A stretch of DNA of 64,000 nt from Costertonia aggregata. Its GTDB lineage: Bacteria; Bacteroidota; Bacteroidia; Flavobacteriales; Flavobacteriaceae. Under the pieces are notes generated by a model, which was given only the letters and a program-made list of their open reading frames with translations, was not told the origin of the DNA and did not search any database. The DNA lies in assembly GCF_013402795.1 (NCBI RefSeq), contig NZ_CP058595.1:2013848-2077847 (forward strand), in the 5' to 3' direction. Each line of letters starts with the position of its first letter. Within the stretch, counting starts at the first letter, position 1. Positions 35,458-45,313 of this stretch are shown one piece after another. The translations under genes and the position numbers were made by a program.

Positions 35458-36621
35458 ATGGCAGCTGAAATAAAAAATCTGAAAGATTTAAAAAACACCG
35501 AATACTCGCTTAAAAAGCTTTTTAAGGAGGCCGAGGATTTTCTCCCACTTTTGGGAACGGACTATGTTGAACTTTATGTGGGCAATGCAAAGCAATCAGC
35601 ACATTTTTACAAGACGGCGTTCGGTTTTCAATCCGAAGCATATGCAGGCTTGGAAACCGGTCTTACCGACAGGGTTTCCTATGTGCTGAAACAAGACAAA
35701 ATACGATTGGTGTTGACAACTCCTCTCCAAAAAGGAGGAGAACTCAATAAACATATCAATGAACATGGCGATGGTGTAAAAGTGGTAGCGTTATGGGTTG
35801 ATGATGCTACGAAATCTTTTGAAGAAACCACAAAAAGAGGGGCAAAACCGTACTTGGAACCAACAAAAGAAGAGGATGAAAACGGATACGTAATTCGTTC
35901 CGGAGTATACACATATGGTGAAACCGTACATATTTTCGTAGAGCGCAAAAACTATAACGGGGTATTTTTACCGGGATACCGCAAATGGGAATCCCATTAC
36001 AATCCGGAACCGGTAGGATTGAAATTTATTGATCATATGGTCGGTAATGTGGGTTGGGGCGAGATGAACCAATGGTGTAAATTTTACGGTGAGGTCATGG
36101 GGTTTGCCCAAATAGTATCTTTTGTTGACGATGATATTGCTACTGAATATACCGCTCTTATGAGTAAGGTAATGAGTAACGGTAACGGCAGGGTGAAATT
36201 TCCTATTAATGAGCCTGCCAAAGGTAAAAAGAAATCACAGATAGAAGAATATCTGGACTTTTATAACGGTCCCGGTGTGCAACATATGGCATTGGCTACC
36301 GATGACATTGTGGCTACGGTCTCGGCCATGCGTGAAAGGGGCGTCGAATTTTTATATGTTCCCGGGGAATACTATGATGATCTATTGGACAGGGTAGGTG
36401 ATATTGATGAAGATGTTGAGGTACTTAAAAAGCATGGTATACTTATAGATAGGGATGAAGAGGGATACCTGTTACAGATTTTCACGAAAACCATTGTAGA
36501 TCGCCCAACGTTGTTTATCGAAATTATTCAAAGAAAGGGAGCCCAGTCATTTGGGGTCGGTAATTTTAAGGCACTTTTTGAAGCTATTGAACGTGAACAA
36601 GCGGCGAGGGGAACACTGTAA
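35458..36621 (+). CDS. hppD: 4-hydroxyphenylpyruvate dioxygenase
   Basis: The 387-residue Fe(II) enzyme turns 4-hydroxyphenylpyruvate into homogentisate in tyrosine catabolism. The three iron ligands are visible: His193 in IDHMVGNV, His276 in VQHMALATDD and Glu355 in LFIEIIQR. Two vicinal-oxygen-chelate halves are evident. The C-terminal helix that gates the active site (FGVGNFKALFEAIEREQ) is present. Homogentisate dioxygenase is not in the window. The tryptophan dioxygenase gene lies about 1.2 kb downstream on the same strand. Confidence 0.96.
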   Translation: MAAEIKNLKDLKNTEYSLKKLFKEAEDFLPLLGTDYVELYVGNAKQSAHFYKTAFGFQSEAYAGLETGLTDRVSYVLKQDKIRLVLTTPLQKGGELNKHINEHGDGVKVVALWVDDATKSFEETTKRGAKPYLEPTKEEDENGYVIRSGVYTYGETVHIFVERKNYNGVFLPGYRKWESHYNPEPVGLKFIDHMVGNVGWGEMNQWCKFYGEVMGFAQIVSFVDDDIATEYTALMSKVMSNGNGRVKFPINEPAKGKKKSQIEEYLDFYNGPGVQHMALATDDIVATVSAMRERGVEFLYVPGEYYDDLLDRVGDIDEDVEVLKKHGILIDRDEEGYLLQIFTKTIVDRPTLFIEIIQRKGAQSFGVGNFKALFEAIEREQAARGTL

Positions 36622-36728
36622 ACCATAATTTTTTAACGATCTCCTGAGTTTTTTTAAGACTCTCCGAGAATTCTGTTAAAGCAATAGTTAAAGTAAGTTA
36701 AAACTGACGTAGCATTAAAACTATATGC

Positions 36729-36736
36729 TAAATTTG
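36729..36736 (+). promoter_or_regulatory. Candidate -7 element of the small RNA
   Basis: TAAATTTG matches TAnnTTTG exactly. A CTG 22 nt upstream (36704-36706) could be a degenerate -33 element. The predicted start is 36738-36741, immediately before the first hairpin. Confidence 0.42.
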
Positions 36737-36842
36737 TCCTCATAAGGGGTGGTTCCCTTATAACTTTAAGTATTGGTTTTTCATAATTTAAAGTTTGGTT
36801 GGTTATTTAGGAAAAGCCCGGTGTATACACCGGGCTTTTTTT
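36737..36842 (+). ncRNA. Candidate small RNA, copy 2 of a shared architecture
   Basis: A stand-alone element of about 105 nt: -7 site, then a 7-bp hairpin (36742-36748 with 36755-36761, ATAAGGG against CCCTTAT), a 50-nt unpaired AT-rich middle ending TTTGGTTGGTTATTTAG (36794-36810), and a perfect palindromic terminator with T run. The 17-mer and the hairpin-linker-terminator order are shared with 6921-7018. It has no convincing reading frame. No Rfam comparison was made. Confidence 0.55.
36812..36842 (+). terminator. Intrinsic terminator, 28-bp perfect palindrome
   Basis: AAAAGCCCGGTGTA (36812-36825) is followed by its exact reverse complement (36826-36839) and a T run to 36842. It is too far from hppD to be its obvious terminator, 190 bp after the stop. 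Confidence 0.88.
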
Positions 36843-37014
36843 GTACAGCAATCCCAAAAGCAGGAACTGAAACCATGAAACAAAGGGTATATGGCAGTCT
36901 AATTTAACGGCATATTTTGATGGGCACAATACTTTGGAATAAATTTTGTTTAAGTTATTGTTATGAATACGACTGATACTACGCTTTTAGTATTTTTACG
37001 GTAATATAATAGCT

Positions 37015-37794
37015 ATGAAGAAAATTATACTCATACTTTTTTTAAGCATAGGGCTTTTCGCATCAGGGCAGAACAAGGATTCTTCTTTTAAGGTGGGCGA
37101 ATGGCTTAAGTTTAGGATACACTATGGTATTTTTAACGCCAGCTATGCGACCTTACATTTAAAATCGGACAAGGTTCAAGGCGTTCCCGTGTATCATGTG
37201 GTAGGCAGGGGAAAAACTACTGGTTTGGCCAGTGTTTTTTTTAAGGTAGACGATACATACGAGAGTTATTTTGGAAAAAAAGATGGGAAACCGTATAAAT
37301 TTGTTCGTAAAATTGATGAGGGCGGGTATACAAAAGATATGGAAATCGATTTTTATCACGATAAGGACAAAGCGATATTAAAGGATAAAAAGAACGATAA
37401 AAAGTTTGACTTTAAAATCAACCACGATATACAGGATCTTCTTTCCGCATTTTATTTTTTACGCAACAATTATAGGGCTGAGGATTTAAGCGAAGGCGAT
37501 GAGATTAAATTGGACATGCTTTTTGACGACGATGGCGTGTTCAAATTTAAACTTAAGTATATGGGAACCGAGATTTTGAAAACAAAGTACGGTAAGGTAG
37601 AATGTCTCAAGTTTAGACCTTTCGTACAATCGGGCAGGGTGTTCAAAGAAAAGGAAAGTTTATCTTTGTGGGTGTCCAATGATTTGAACAAGATACCCAT
37701 ACGTATAAAAGCAGATTTGGCTGTGGGTTCTATCAAGGCGGATTTGGACGGTTATAACGGACTAAAAAACCAGTTCAAGATAATAATGGATTAA
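37015..37794 (+). CDS. DUF3108 domain secreted protein
   Basis: The 259-residue precursor has a signal peptide (MKKIILILFLSIGLFASGQ). The mature protein matches DUF3108, a periplasmic beta-rich family of unknown function: GEWLKFRIHYGIFNASYATL starts it, HVVGRGKTTGLASVFFKVDD follows, and DLLSAFYFLRN lies in the centre. It ends 8 bp before the tryptophan dioxygenase start, so the two are probably co-transcribed; the tryptophan dioxygenase and the M23 lipoprotein after it overlap by one base. No link between DUF3108 and tryptophan breakdown is known to me. Confidence 0.85.
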   Translation: MKKIILILFLSIGLFASGQNKDSSFKVGEWLKFRIHYGIFNASYATLHLKSDKVQGVPVYHVVGRGKTTGLASVFFKVDDTYESYFGKKDGKPYKFVRKIDEGGYTKDMEIDFYHDKDKAILKDKKNDKKFDFKINHDIQDLLSAFYFLRNNYRAEDLSEGDEIKLDMLFDDDGVFKFKLKYMGTEILKTKYGKVECLKFRPFVQSGRVFKEKESLSLWVSNDLNKIPIRIKADLAVGSIKADLDGYNGLKNQFKIIMD

Positions 37795-37802
37795 ACCCTG
37801 TA

Positions 37803-38771
37803 ATGAAGGACGAACTCACCCAATCCCAAATAAACAAACTAAAAGAAAAATATAAAGATTCCGGTCAAGATTTAAATTCGTATCTAGACGGGCTGCTTTA
37901 TCAACGTTACCTTACCTATTGGGATTATATTCATTTAGATACGCTATTGAGTATACAGGTGCCCCGAACCCATTTTCCCGATGAGGAAATCTTTATCATG
38001 TACCATCAGATTACCGAGCTATATTTTAAACTCATATTGCATGAGCAAAAACAATTGGTAGACGATAAAACACAAGACGTTGATTTTTTTGTTGAAAGGG
38101 TAAACCGTATCAATAGCTACTACAAAGTTTTGATATCTTCTTTTGGTATCATGATAAAGGGTATGGAACGTGAACAATTTCTTCAATACCGAATGGCCTT
38201 GTTGCCGGCAAGTGGTTTTCAGTCCGCACAATACCGAATGATTGAGGTCTACGCCACCCCATTGGAAAACCTTGTGCACCATACCGAGAGGGAATCGTTT
38301 TCCGATAAAAACGACATCGAGGAACTTTATGAACATATATACTGGAAAAAAGGGGCTACCGATATTGAAACGGGCAAAAAAACACTTACCCTTAAACAAT
38401 TTGAATATAGATATACGCCAAGATTGATACGTATAGCCAAACAATTGAAAGGCAGTACCATATACCATAAATATTTAACATTGCCTGTCGATAAAAAAGA
38501 TAATAAAGAGCTTTTGGATGCGTTAAAGACCATGGATATGAATGCCAACGTAAATTGGCCCTTAATGCACATGGGGTCGGCTTACCGATATTTGGGAAAA
38601 GAGAATGCAGAGGTAGATGCAACGGGCGGGACCAACTGGAAACAATATTTGCCCCCCAGCTTTCAAAAAGTAGTTTTTTTTCCCGAAATATATTCAAAAG
38701 AAGAGTTAAATAATTGGGGAAAGCAGTGGGTAGACCATATCTTTAATCCAGAAAAATCGAAAATCAGATAA
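37803..38771 (+). CDS. Tryptophan 2,3-dioxygenase
   Basis: The 322-residue heme enzyme opens the indole ring of tryptophan to N-formylkynurenine, the first step of the kynurenine path. Recognisable segments are LTYWDYIHLDTLLSIQ, FIMYHQITELYFKLILHE and the C-terminal ATGGTNWKQYLPP. YHQ and ELYFK line the active site in the family, and a His near the end of the helical core ligates heme. Kynureninase and formamidase are not in the window. The TAA stop overlaps the next ATG by one base (TAATG). Confidence 0.93.
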   Translation: MKDELTQSQINKLKEKYKDSGQDLNSYLDGLLYQRYLTYWDYIHLDTLLSIQVPRTHFPDEEIFIMYHQITELYFKLILHEQKQLVDDKTQDVDFFVERVNRINSYYKVLISSFGIMIKGMEREQFLQYRMALLPASGFQSAQYRMIEVYATPLENLVHHTERESFSDKNDIEELYEHIYWKKGATDIETGKKTLTLKQFEYRYTPRLIRIAKQLKGSTIYHKYLTLPVDKKDNKELLDALKTMDMNANVNWPLMHMGSAYRYLGKENAEVDATGGTNWKQYLPPSFQKVVFFPEIYSKEELNNWGKQWVDHIFNPEKSKIR

Positions 38772-40051
38772 TGCAAAAATATTGGGGCGCAATTTTACTC
38801 GTATGGGTTATCTTCTCATGTAAAGAAGAAAAGCCTGTGAATAAAGATATCGTTAAAGTAGAAGTGCCGGCAGAACCGGTCGTTATAAAACATTTTGGAT
38901 TCAATGTAGATGATTTCATCGTTGTGAACGATACTGTAAAGAACGGTGATAGTTTTGGTGAGTTAATGCTTAAAAACAAAGTGGATTATCCAAAAATCGC
39001 CAAAATTTCAGAGGATTTTAAAGATACTTTTGACGTTCGTAAAATTCGTGTAGGCAAACCCTACACCATTTTAAAGTCCAAGGATACCACCCAAGCTGCC
39101 CAGGTTTTTATCTATGAGAACGATCGTATAAACTACACCGTGGTAGATTTACGCGACAGTGTCATGGCATACACCAATAAAAAAGATGTGAAATATGTGG
39201 AGAGGGAGGTTTCCGGTATTATAGAGACAAATTTGTCCGAAGCCATATTAAAACAAGGTATTGATTACAGTGTTACCCACAATCTGGCAAACGTGTACGC
39301 CTGGACCATAGACTTTTCGATGCTTCAAAAAAATGATAAGTTCAAGATAGTATATAAAGAGAAGTATATCAACGATTCCATCTACGCTGGTTCGGAATCT
39401 ATTGAAGCGGCTTACTTTGAGCATAACGGTAAACCCATATATGCCTTTGCCTATGAGAATGACTCTCTCAAAAGTATTGTAGATTATTATGATGAAAAGG
39501 CCAACAACTTGAGGCGCACCTTTTTGAGAATGCCGGTAGAGTTCGGAAGATTATCGTCCAGATATAATTTAAAGCGTAGAATACGGTATTACGGTTATAA
39601 ACTAAGACCACACAAAGGAACCGACTATGCGGCAGCCATCGGAACCCCTATTTTGGCCACGGCAGATGGCACCGTGGTAGAATCTACCCGTAGGGGCGGT
39701 AATGGAAAATATGTAAAGATCCGACATAATGAAACCTACTCAACGCAATATCTCCACATGAAAAAGCAAAATGTGAAAAAAGGGGAATTCGTTCGTCAAG
39801 GCGATGTGATAGGCTGGGTAGGGATGACCGGTAACACAGGCGGCCCACACGTATGTTACCGCTTCTGGAAAAATGGTAAGCAAGTAGATCCGTTGCGCGA
39901 AGAACTGCCTTTGGCCGAACCTTTGCACGAAACACTGCGACCCGCTTACTTTGAATTTATAGCCTCAAAAAAGGAGCAACTGGACTGTATTGTATATCCG
40001 GATATTCCCGCAGGGGAAGAGATTGATGATTTGGTAACGTTAAATCAATAA
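38771..40051 (+). CDS. M23-family peptidase lipoprotein with an HxC variant metal motif
   Basis: The 426-residue lipoprotein has lipobox IFSC (Cys17). A middle region with LysM-like or OapA-like character ([18 protein letters not shown]) precedes an M23 (LytM) domain at about 275-385. Metal-site residues are His281 and Asp285 in HKGTD, His329 in YLHM, and H360-V-C362 where the family usually has HxH. The second His of that motif is a zinc ligand in LytM, so here Cys362 replaces it. Cys can bind zinc, so activity is possible. Its target would be peptidoglycan cross-bridges. Confidence 0.9.
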   Translation: MQKYWGAILLVWVIFSCKEEKPVNKDIVKVEVPAEPVVIKHFGFNVDDFIVVNDTVKNGDSFGELMLKNKVDYPKIAKISEDFKDTFDVRKIRVGKPYTILKSKDTTQAAQVFIYENDRINYTVVDLRDSVMAYTNKKDVKYVEREVSGIIETNLSEAILKQGIDYSVTHNLANVYAWTIDFSMLQKNDKFKIVYKEKYINDSIYAGSESIEAAYFEHNGKPIYAFAYENDSLKSIVDYYDEKANNLRRTFLRMPVEFGRLSSRYNLKRRIRYYGYKLRPHKGTDYAAAIGTPILATADGTVVESTRRGGNGKYVKIRHNETYSTQYLHMKKQNVKKGEFVRQGDVIGWVGMTGNTGGPHVCYRFWKNGKQVDPLREELPLAEPLHETLRPAYFEFIASKKEQLDCIVYPDIPAGEEIDDLVTLNQ

Positions 40052-40069
40052 TAGCCAGCCGAGGCAGAC

Positions 40070-40099
40070 TTGTTTTTAGGCAGGGAAGGTGTATTTTTG
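40070..40099 (+). promoter_or_regulatory. Promoter of pgi
   Basis: TTG (40070-40072), 19 nt, then TATTTTTG (40092-40099). Both elements match the Bacteroidetes consensus exactly, spacing is optimal, and the leader to the ATG at 40138 is about 35 nt. Confidence 0.7.
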
Positions 40100-40137
40100 C
40101 GAAAAATCGTATTAAAAACATCCACCTAAAAAAAAAT

Positions 40138-41778
40138 ATGCCTTTACAGAACATAGACCCTACTACGACCATAGCTTGGAAAAAGCTTACCGAACACTTT
40201 AAGGAAACCCGACATACACATTTAAAAAATCTTTTTTCTTCTGATGCGCAGCGTGCCGAAACGTTTACATTGCGATGGAATGATTTTTTAGTGGACTACT
40301 CCAAAAACCGGATCACTTCCAAAACCACACGACTTTTGCTCGCATTGGCTCAAGAAGTTCAGTTAAAAGATGCCATTCAAAAATACTTTGAGGGAGACGC
40401 CATAAACGAGACCGAAGGTAGAGCAGTACTTCATACGGCCTTAAGAGCCAAAAAAACGGATACCGTTTTGGTCAATGGCGCCAATGTTATCCCAGAGGTA
40501 TATAAGGTAAAAGAGCATATAAAATCATTTACCAAGGCAATTATCTCGGGAGAAAGTACAGGTTACACGGGAAAACCCTTTACCGATGTTGTAAATATTG
40601 GTATAGGAGGCTCTGATCTAGGTCCGGCCATGGTAACCGAAGCTTTGAAATTTTATAAAAATCATCTTAACGTACATTTTGTAAGCAATGTAGACGGTGA
40701 TCACGTTCACGAGGTTTTGAAGGGGCTAAATCCGGAAACAACACTTTTTGTGATTGTTTCCAAAACGTTTACTACCCAAGAAACTTTGAGCAATGCAACG
40801 ACGATTAAAAAATGGTTTCTTGATAATGGAGGTGAACAAACCGATATCGCAAAACATTTCGCAGCGGTTTCAACCAACACGGCAAAGATCAAAGAGTTTG
40901 GTATTTCGGCCAAAAATGTCTTTCCCATGTGGGATTGGGTAGGCGGTCGGTTTTCATTGTGGAGTGCCGTTGGCCTTTCGATAGCACTGGCGGTGGGTTA
41001 CGAAAATTTTGACAGTATGCTCGTGGGAGCCAATGAAATGGACGAGCATTTTAAAACCACTGATTTTAAAGATAACATTCCTGTAGTATTGGCATTGTTG
41101 AGCGTGTGGTACAATAATTTTTATGGGGCCGATACCGAGGCCATAATTCCCTATACCCAATATTTAAGTAGGTTTTCCGCATATCTTCAACAAGGCTTTA
41201 TGGAGAGTAACGGCAAAAGTATGGATAGAAACGGTCATAGGGTAGAGCACGAGACCGGAACCATTTTATGGGGAGAACCGGGCACCAATTCACAACATGC
41301 CTTCTTTCAGTTAATGCATCAGGGCACAAAATTGATTCCCACGGATTTTATAGGATACAAAGAATCACTTCATGGGGATAAAGACCATCACAATAAGTTA
41401 ATGGCCAATTTCTTTGCCCAGACCGAAGCCCTTATGAACGGTAAAACCGCGGAAACCGTTGAGCAGGAACTTTTGGAAAAAAATATCTCCCAGGATGAAA
41501 TTAAAAAATTGGTGCCCTTCAAAATATTCGAGGGCAATAAACCAACGACAACTTTTTTGATCGATAAGCTCACCCCGAAAAGTTTAGGTGCGCTTATAGC
41601 CATGTACGAACATAAGATTTTTGTACAAGGTGTTATTTGGAATGTATTTAGTTTTGATCAATGGGGCGTAGAATTGGGCAAGCAATTGGCAACTGCCATT
41701 TTAAAGGATATAGAAAATTCCGAAATCACCGATCATGACGGTTCTACATTGCAGCTTCTGCAATATTTTAAGAGTTAA
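40138..41778 (+). CDS. pgi: Glucose-6-phosphate isomerase
   Basis: The 546-residue cytosolic enzyme interconverts glucose-6-phosphate and fructose-6-phosphate. The sugar isomerase segments [25 protein letters not shown] and the active-site [16 protein letters not shown] (base Glu) are clear, with [13 protein letters not shown] in between. Length fits the long E. coli/eukaryote-type form. It has the best promoter in the window and its own terminator, so it is monocistronic. Confidence 0.97.
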   Translation: MPLQNIDPTTTIAWKKLTEHFKETRHTHLKNLFSSDAQRAETFTLRWNDFLVDYSKNRITSKTTRLLLALAQEVQLKDAIQKYFEGDAINETEGRAVLHTALRAKKTDTVLVNGANVIPEVYKVKEHIKSFTKAIISGESTGYTGKPFTDVVNIGIGGSDLGPAMVTEALKFYKNHLNVHFVSNVDGDHVHEVLKGLNPETTLFVIVSKTFTTQETLSNATTIKKWFLDNGGEQTDIAKHFAAVSTNTAKIKEFGISAKNVFPMWDWVGGRFSLWSAVGLSIALAVGYENFDSMLVGANEMDEHFKTTDFKDNIPVVLALLSVWYNNFYGADTEAIIPYTQYLSRFSAYLQQGFMESNGKSMDRNGHRVEHETGTILWGEPGTNSQHAFFQLMHQGTKLIPTDFIGYKESLHGDKDHHNKLMANFFAQTEALMNGKTAETVEQELLEKNISQDEIKKLVPFKIFEGNKPTTTFLIDKLTPKSLGALIAMYEHKIFVQGVIWNVFSFDQWGVELGKQLATAILKDIENSEITDHDGSTLQLLQYFKS

Positions 41779-41804
41779 AAACCACCATTTTTATTTTTCT
41801 TAAT

Positions 41805-41840
41805 AAATACTGATAACTAATTGTTTGTCAGTATTTTTTG
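41805..41840 (+). terminator. Intrinsic terminator of pgi
   Basis: A stem of 9 bp plus a wobble and two more pairs (41805-41816 with 41825-41836; AAATACTGA against TCAGTATTT) is followed by TTTT. Confidence 0.78.
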
Positions 41841-41953
41841 GTTTGATTTTATGTTAAATTTACCATAACTAATTTAACATTAACTTAATGTACGGTTGCA
41901 AGAAATAAATGACTTTTGCAGCAAATTAAAAAACTCAATTAAACACTAGAGAC

Positions 41954-44900
41954 ATGAAAAAAATGTACTTCGCCGTTGTAGCACTTATGTTCACTGCAAT
42001 GGCCTTTTCACAAGGGGTTACCACCTCCGCCATCGGAGGACAGGTTACCGATAATTTGGGCGAGCCATTACCGGGTGCTAGTATAGTGGCCGTACATACA
42101 CCATCGGGTACTACCTATGGTGCTGCAACTGATTTTGATGGTTTTTATCGTATATCGGGTATTCGTACCGGTGGCCCTTATAAAATAACTTTTTCCTACG
42201 TGGGATTTAATAATGATGTAAAAGAGGGAATCTTTTTAAATCTTGGTTCTACCAATAAAATCAATGTTCAGCTTTCGGAATCTGCAACAGCTCTTGACGA
42301 AGTTGTTGTTACAGGAGTTTCAGGGGGTGTTTTTGGTTCAAACAAGACCGGCACCGAAACGAACATATCTCAACGTCAAGTGGCCACAACGCCAGCAGCA
42401 TCACGTTCAATAGCTGATTTTGTGCGTTTAACACCACAAGCCCAATTAAGTGAAGGTGATGATGGTTTTTCTATCTCATTAGCTGGTCAGAATAACCGTT
42501 ACAATGCCATATATATTGATGGTGCCGTAAATAACGATGTATTCGGTTTAGCGGGCTCTGGTACCAATGGAGGTCAAACAGGTGTAAACCCATTATCTGT
42601 TGATGCTATTGAAACTTTTCAAATTAACATTGCTCCATTTGATGTAAGACAATCAGGATTCTCAGGTGGTTCTATAAATGCGGTAACTAGATCGGGTTCT
42701 AACGAATTCGAAGGTTCGGCCTATTTTTTTACACGTAATCAGGATTTAGTGGCTAAAACTCCTACTGCATTAATCAACGAAGGGGACGAACGTGAAAAAG
42801 TAGATGAATTTAGTGCGAATACTTACGGACTTCGTGTAGGCGGTCCTTTGGTTAAGGATAAGTTGTTTTTCTTCTTAAATTACGAGCGTAATGAAACTGA
42901 AATCCCACAACCCTTTATTTTTAGTAACTACAGGGGTCGTGCAAGCGAAGCCGATTTGGCTGGTCTTAGCACCTTCCTTCAAGATACTTACAATTTTGAC
43001 CCAGGTATTTTCAACAATAACACCAGAACCTTGGAAAGTAATACTTTAGTGGCAAAAGTTGATTGGAACATCAATGAGAACAATAATTTGTCTTTGAGAC
43101 ATAGTTATGTAGGTGCAGAAAACTTGGAAGCTAGGAGTTCTGGAAATACAAGCATTGGTTTTATAAACGGGTCTGAATTTTTTGAATCTTCTACAAATTC
43201 TACAGCCTTGGAATTGAACTCTAGATTTGGAAATAAATTTAGCAATAGTTTTGTGATAGGTTATACTGCTGTTCGAGATGATCGTGACCCTTCCGGCGAC
43301 CCATTCCCAACAGTTGAAATACAAGATGGTGGAGGTAATATCAATTTTGGTTCCGAACCGTTTTCAACGGCCAATTTATTAAATACGGATTACTTGACCA
43401 TAACCAACAACTTTGAGATATATGCTGGTCGTCATACGGTTACTTTGGGTGCTAACGTAGAGTTTGCAACAGTAAAAAACTTGTTTTTTGCTTTTAATTA
43501 TGGATTTTATGAATTCCAAGATCAAATTGATGATGATGGAAATCTTCTTTCATCTGGTTTAAATCAATTTTTGACTGGTCAAGACGCAAACTTGTACCAA
43601 CATGGTTATTCTTTGATCGGCAATGGCGCAGTTGGCGATGAATCATCTGGTTCGGCAGACTTTAAAACTTTCCAAGCTGGGTTTTATGTGCAAGACGATG
43701 TACAGCTTACCGATGATTTTAAGGTAAGTATTGGTGCGCGTATCGATATTCCGAGTTGGGAAGATGGTACCGCAAACGATTCTTTTAACAATGAAACTAT
43801 ACCATTGTTGGAAGCAGCTGGCAAAAACCTACAGGGTGCACGCGTTGGCCAAGGTGTGGGTACTGCCATGTTTGCCCCAAGATTAGGTTTTAACTGGGAT
43901 GTGAATGGTGAGCGTTCAACACAAATTAGGGGTGGAATAGGTGTTTTTACCTCAAGATTGCCTTTGGTATGGCCAGGTGGAACATACAATAATAATGGTG
44001 TTACTGGTGGTTTTATGTTTGAATTTGGGCAAGAGTTTGAGCCAAATATAAATAATCAATTTGAAGACCCAGCACCAGGCTCTGGTGGTCTTGGGGGTAA
44101 TATAGATTTAATAGCAGAAGATTTTAAGTTACCACAGGTAGTAAAATACAACATCGCTGTTGATCAAAAATTACCTATTTGGAACTTGGTTGCTTCTGTA
44201 GACTTTCTTTACACTGATGTAATAACAGATGTATTTTATGAAAATTTAAATATAGGCGCACCAACGGGTAACTTCCAAGGAGCAGATAACAGACCGTTTT
44301 ATGATAGGCGAAATAGAATTGATAATACATATCAAGGAATTTATTTAGCCTCAAACACAGGTGGTGGTAATGCGACTAACGCTACATTTACATTGAGTAA
44401 ACCATTTGAAAATGGTTTTGCAGGTTCTGTTTCCTATACTTATGGAGAGTCTAACAAAATATTCGACGGTACTTCTTCGCAAAACAGTTCACAATGGAGA
44501 AATATTCAAACTGTAAATGGGAAAAACTCCAATTTGCCTGTTACAAGGTCTGATTTTGCACTTGGTAGCCGAATACTGGCCAATGCATCATACGAACTAA
44601 AGTGGAATGATAATGTAAAAACAACAGTTGCATTGTTGTATCAAGGTTTCCAAGGAAGCCCATACAGTTTTATTTACAACGAATCCAATAGGGATTTATT
44701 AGGTGACGATTCACGTGATAACGCTTTAATATACGTTCCGGCAAGTCAAGGTGAAATAGAATTGGTCAACCTTGTTGATAGAGATGGTAACTTGTTCACT
44801 CCCGAACAACAATGGCAAGCTTTGAACACCTTTATCGAAAATGATGAATACCTGAGTACAAGAAGGGGTCAGTATGCGGAACGTAATGCTACTCGTGGAC

Positions 44901-45217
44901 CATGGAGTCATATTGTAGATTTGAAATTCTTACAGGATTTTACCGTTAATGTAGGCAATAAGAAACATACACTTCAATTATCTGCAGATATCTTCAACTT
45001 TACCAATTTATTGAACAAAGATTGGGGAAGATTAAATTTCGTAGGTAGTGAGGTTACTCCACTAACTACTGTTTCTACTGGAGATACACCAACTTTTAAT
45101 TTGAATCCTGGAGCCGTTAATCTTGATGGTACTCCTAATTTCCAAGAATTTGATGATGAAGGTATTCAATCTTCAAGATGGCAAGCCCAATTGGGAGTTC
45201 GTTACATATTTAATTAG
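41954..45217 (+). CDS. Oar-like TonB-dependent outer-membrane protein
   Basis: The 1087-residue protein has a signal peptide (ends MAFSQG), a carboxypeptidase-regulatory-like domain (about 25-105) with GEPLPGASIVAVHTPSG, a TonB-box-like LDEVVVTGV, a plug (about 110-235) with YNAIYIDGAVNNDVFGLAG, and a large barrel. Layout and the FDVRQSGFSGGSINAVTRSG segment match the Oar family, named from a Myxococcus adhesion/developmental protein. In flavobacteria these are often abundant; substrate is uncertain. There is no SusD partner. The gene is AT-richer than its neighbours with many A/T-ending codons, which may reflect high expression or different origin. Confidence 0.9.
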   Translation: MKKMYFAVVALMFTAMAFSQGVTTSAIGGQVTDNLGEPLPGASIVAVHTPSGTTYGAATDFDGFYRISGIRTGGPYKITFSYVGFNNDVKEGIFLNLGSTNKINVQLSESATALDEVVVTGVSGGVFGSNKTGTETNISQRQVATTPAASRSIADFVRLTPQAQLSEGDDGFSISLAGQNNRYNAIYIDGAVNNDVFGLAGSGTNGGQTGVNPLSVDAIETFQINIAPFDVRQSGFSGGSINAVTRSGSNEFEGSAYFFTRNQDLVAKTPTALINEGDEREKVDEFSANTYGLRVGGPLVKDKLFFFLNYERNETEIPQPFIFSNYRGRASEADLAGLSTFLQDTYNFDPGIFNNNTRTLESNTLVAKVDWNINENNNLSLRHSYVGAENLEARSSGNTSIGFINGSEFFESSTNSTALELNSRFGNKFSNSFVIGYTAVRDDRDPSGDPFPTVEIQDGGGNINFGSEPFSTANLLNTDYLTITNNFEIYAGRHTVTLGANVEFATVKNLFFAFNYGFYEFQDQIDDDGNLLSSGLNQFLTGQDANLYQHGYSLIGNGAVGDESSGSADFKTFQAGFYVQDDVQLTDDFKVSIGARIDIPSWEDGTANDSFNNETIPLLEAAGKNLQGARVGQGVGTAMFAPRLGFNWDVNGERSTQIRGGIGVFTSRLPLVWPGGTYNNNGVTGGFMFEFGQEFEPNINNQFEDPAPGSGGLGGNIDLIAEDFKLPQVVKYNIAVDQKLPIWNLVASVDFLYTDVITDVFYENLNIGAPTGNFQGADNRPFYDRRNRIDNTYQGIYLASNTGGGNATNATFTLSKPFENGFAGSVSYTYGESNKIFDGTSSQNSSQWRNIQTVNGKNSNLPVTRSDFALGSRILANASYELKWNDNVKTTVALLYQGFQGSPYSFIYNESNRDLLGDDSRDNALIYVPASQGEIELVNLVDRDGNLFTPEQQWQALNTFIENDEYLSTRRGQYAERNATRGPWSHIVDLKFLQDFTVNVGNKKHTLQLSADIFNFTNLLNKDWGRLNFVGSEVTPLTTVSTGDTPTFNLNPGAVNLDGTPNFQEFDDEGIQSSRWQAQLGVRYIFN

Positions 45218-45238
45218 ATCATTCTTTTTATAGAATTA

Positions 45239-45267
45239 AAAACCCTGCCAATCGGCAGGGTTTTTTT
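45239..45267 (+). terminator. Intrinsic terminator of the Oar-like gene
   Basis: An 11-bp perfect stem (45239-45249 with 45254-45264; AAAACCCTGCC against GGCAGGGTTTT) is followed by further T residues. Confidence 0.92.
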
Positions 45268-45313
45268 ATGGGTTATAATTTGTATTTTAGGACTCGTAAT
45301 CAAACACTATTTT

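Larger units (their letters stand above)
36622..37014. other. Intergenic region between hppD and the DUF3108 gene
   Basis: This 393-bp gap holds the candidate small RNA (36737-36842) and no protein gene that I can support. Downstream of the terminator the sequence is AT-rich; a weak -7-like TATTTTTA lies near 36992, before the DUF3108 ATG. Confidence 0.6.

Noticed and set aside
36812..36842. Palindromic terminator treated as the terminator of hppD
   Set aside because: It is 190 bp past the stop, behind a -7 element and another hairpin, so an independent transcript explains it better; read-through from hppD is not excluded.
38019..38468. Minus-strand frame of 149 codons within the tryptophan dioxygenase gene
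   Set aside because: It is a shadow of a conserved enzyme; no start context, promoter or plausible domain.
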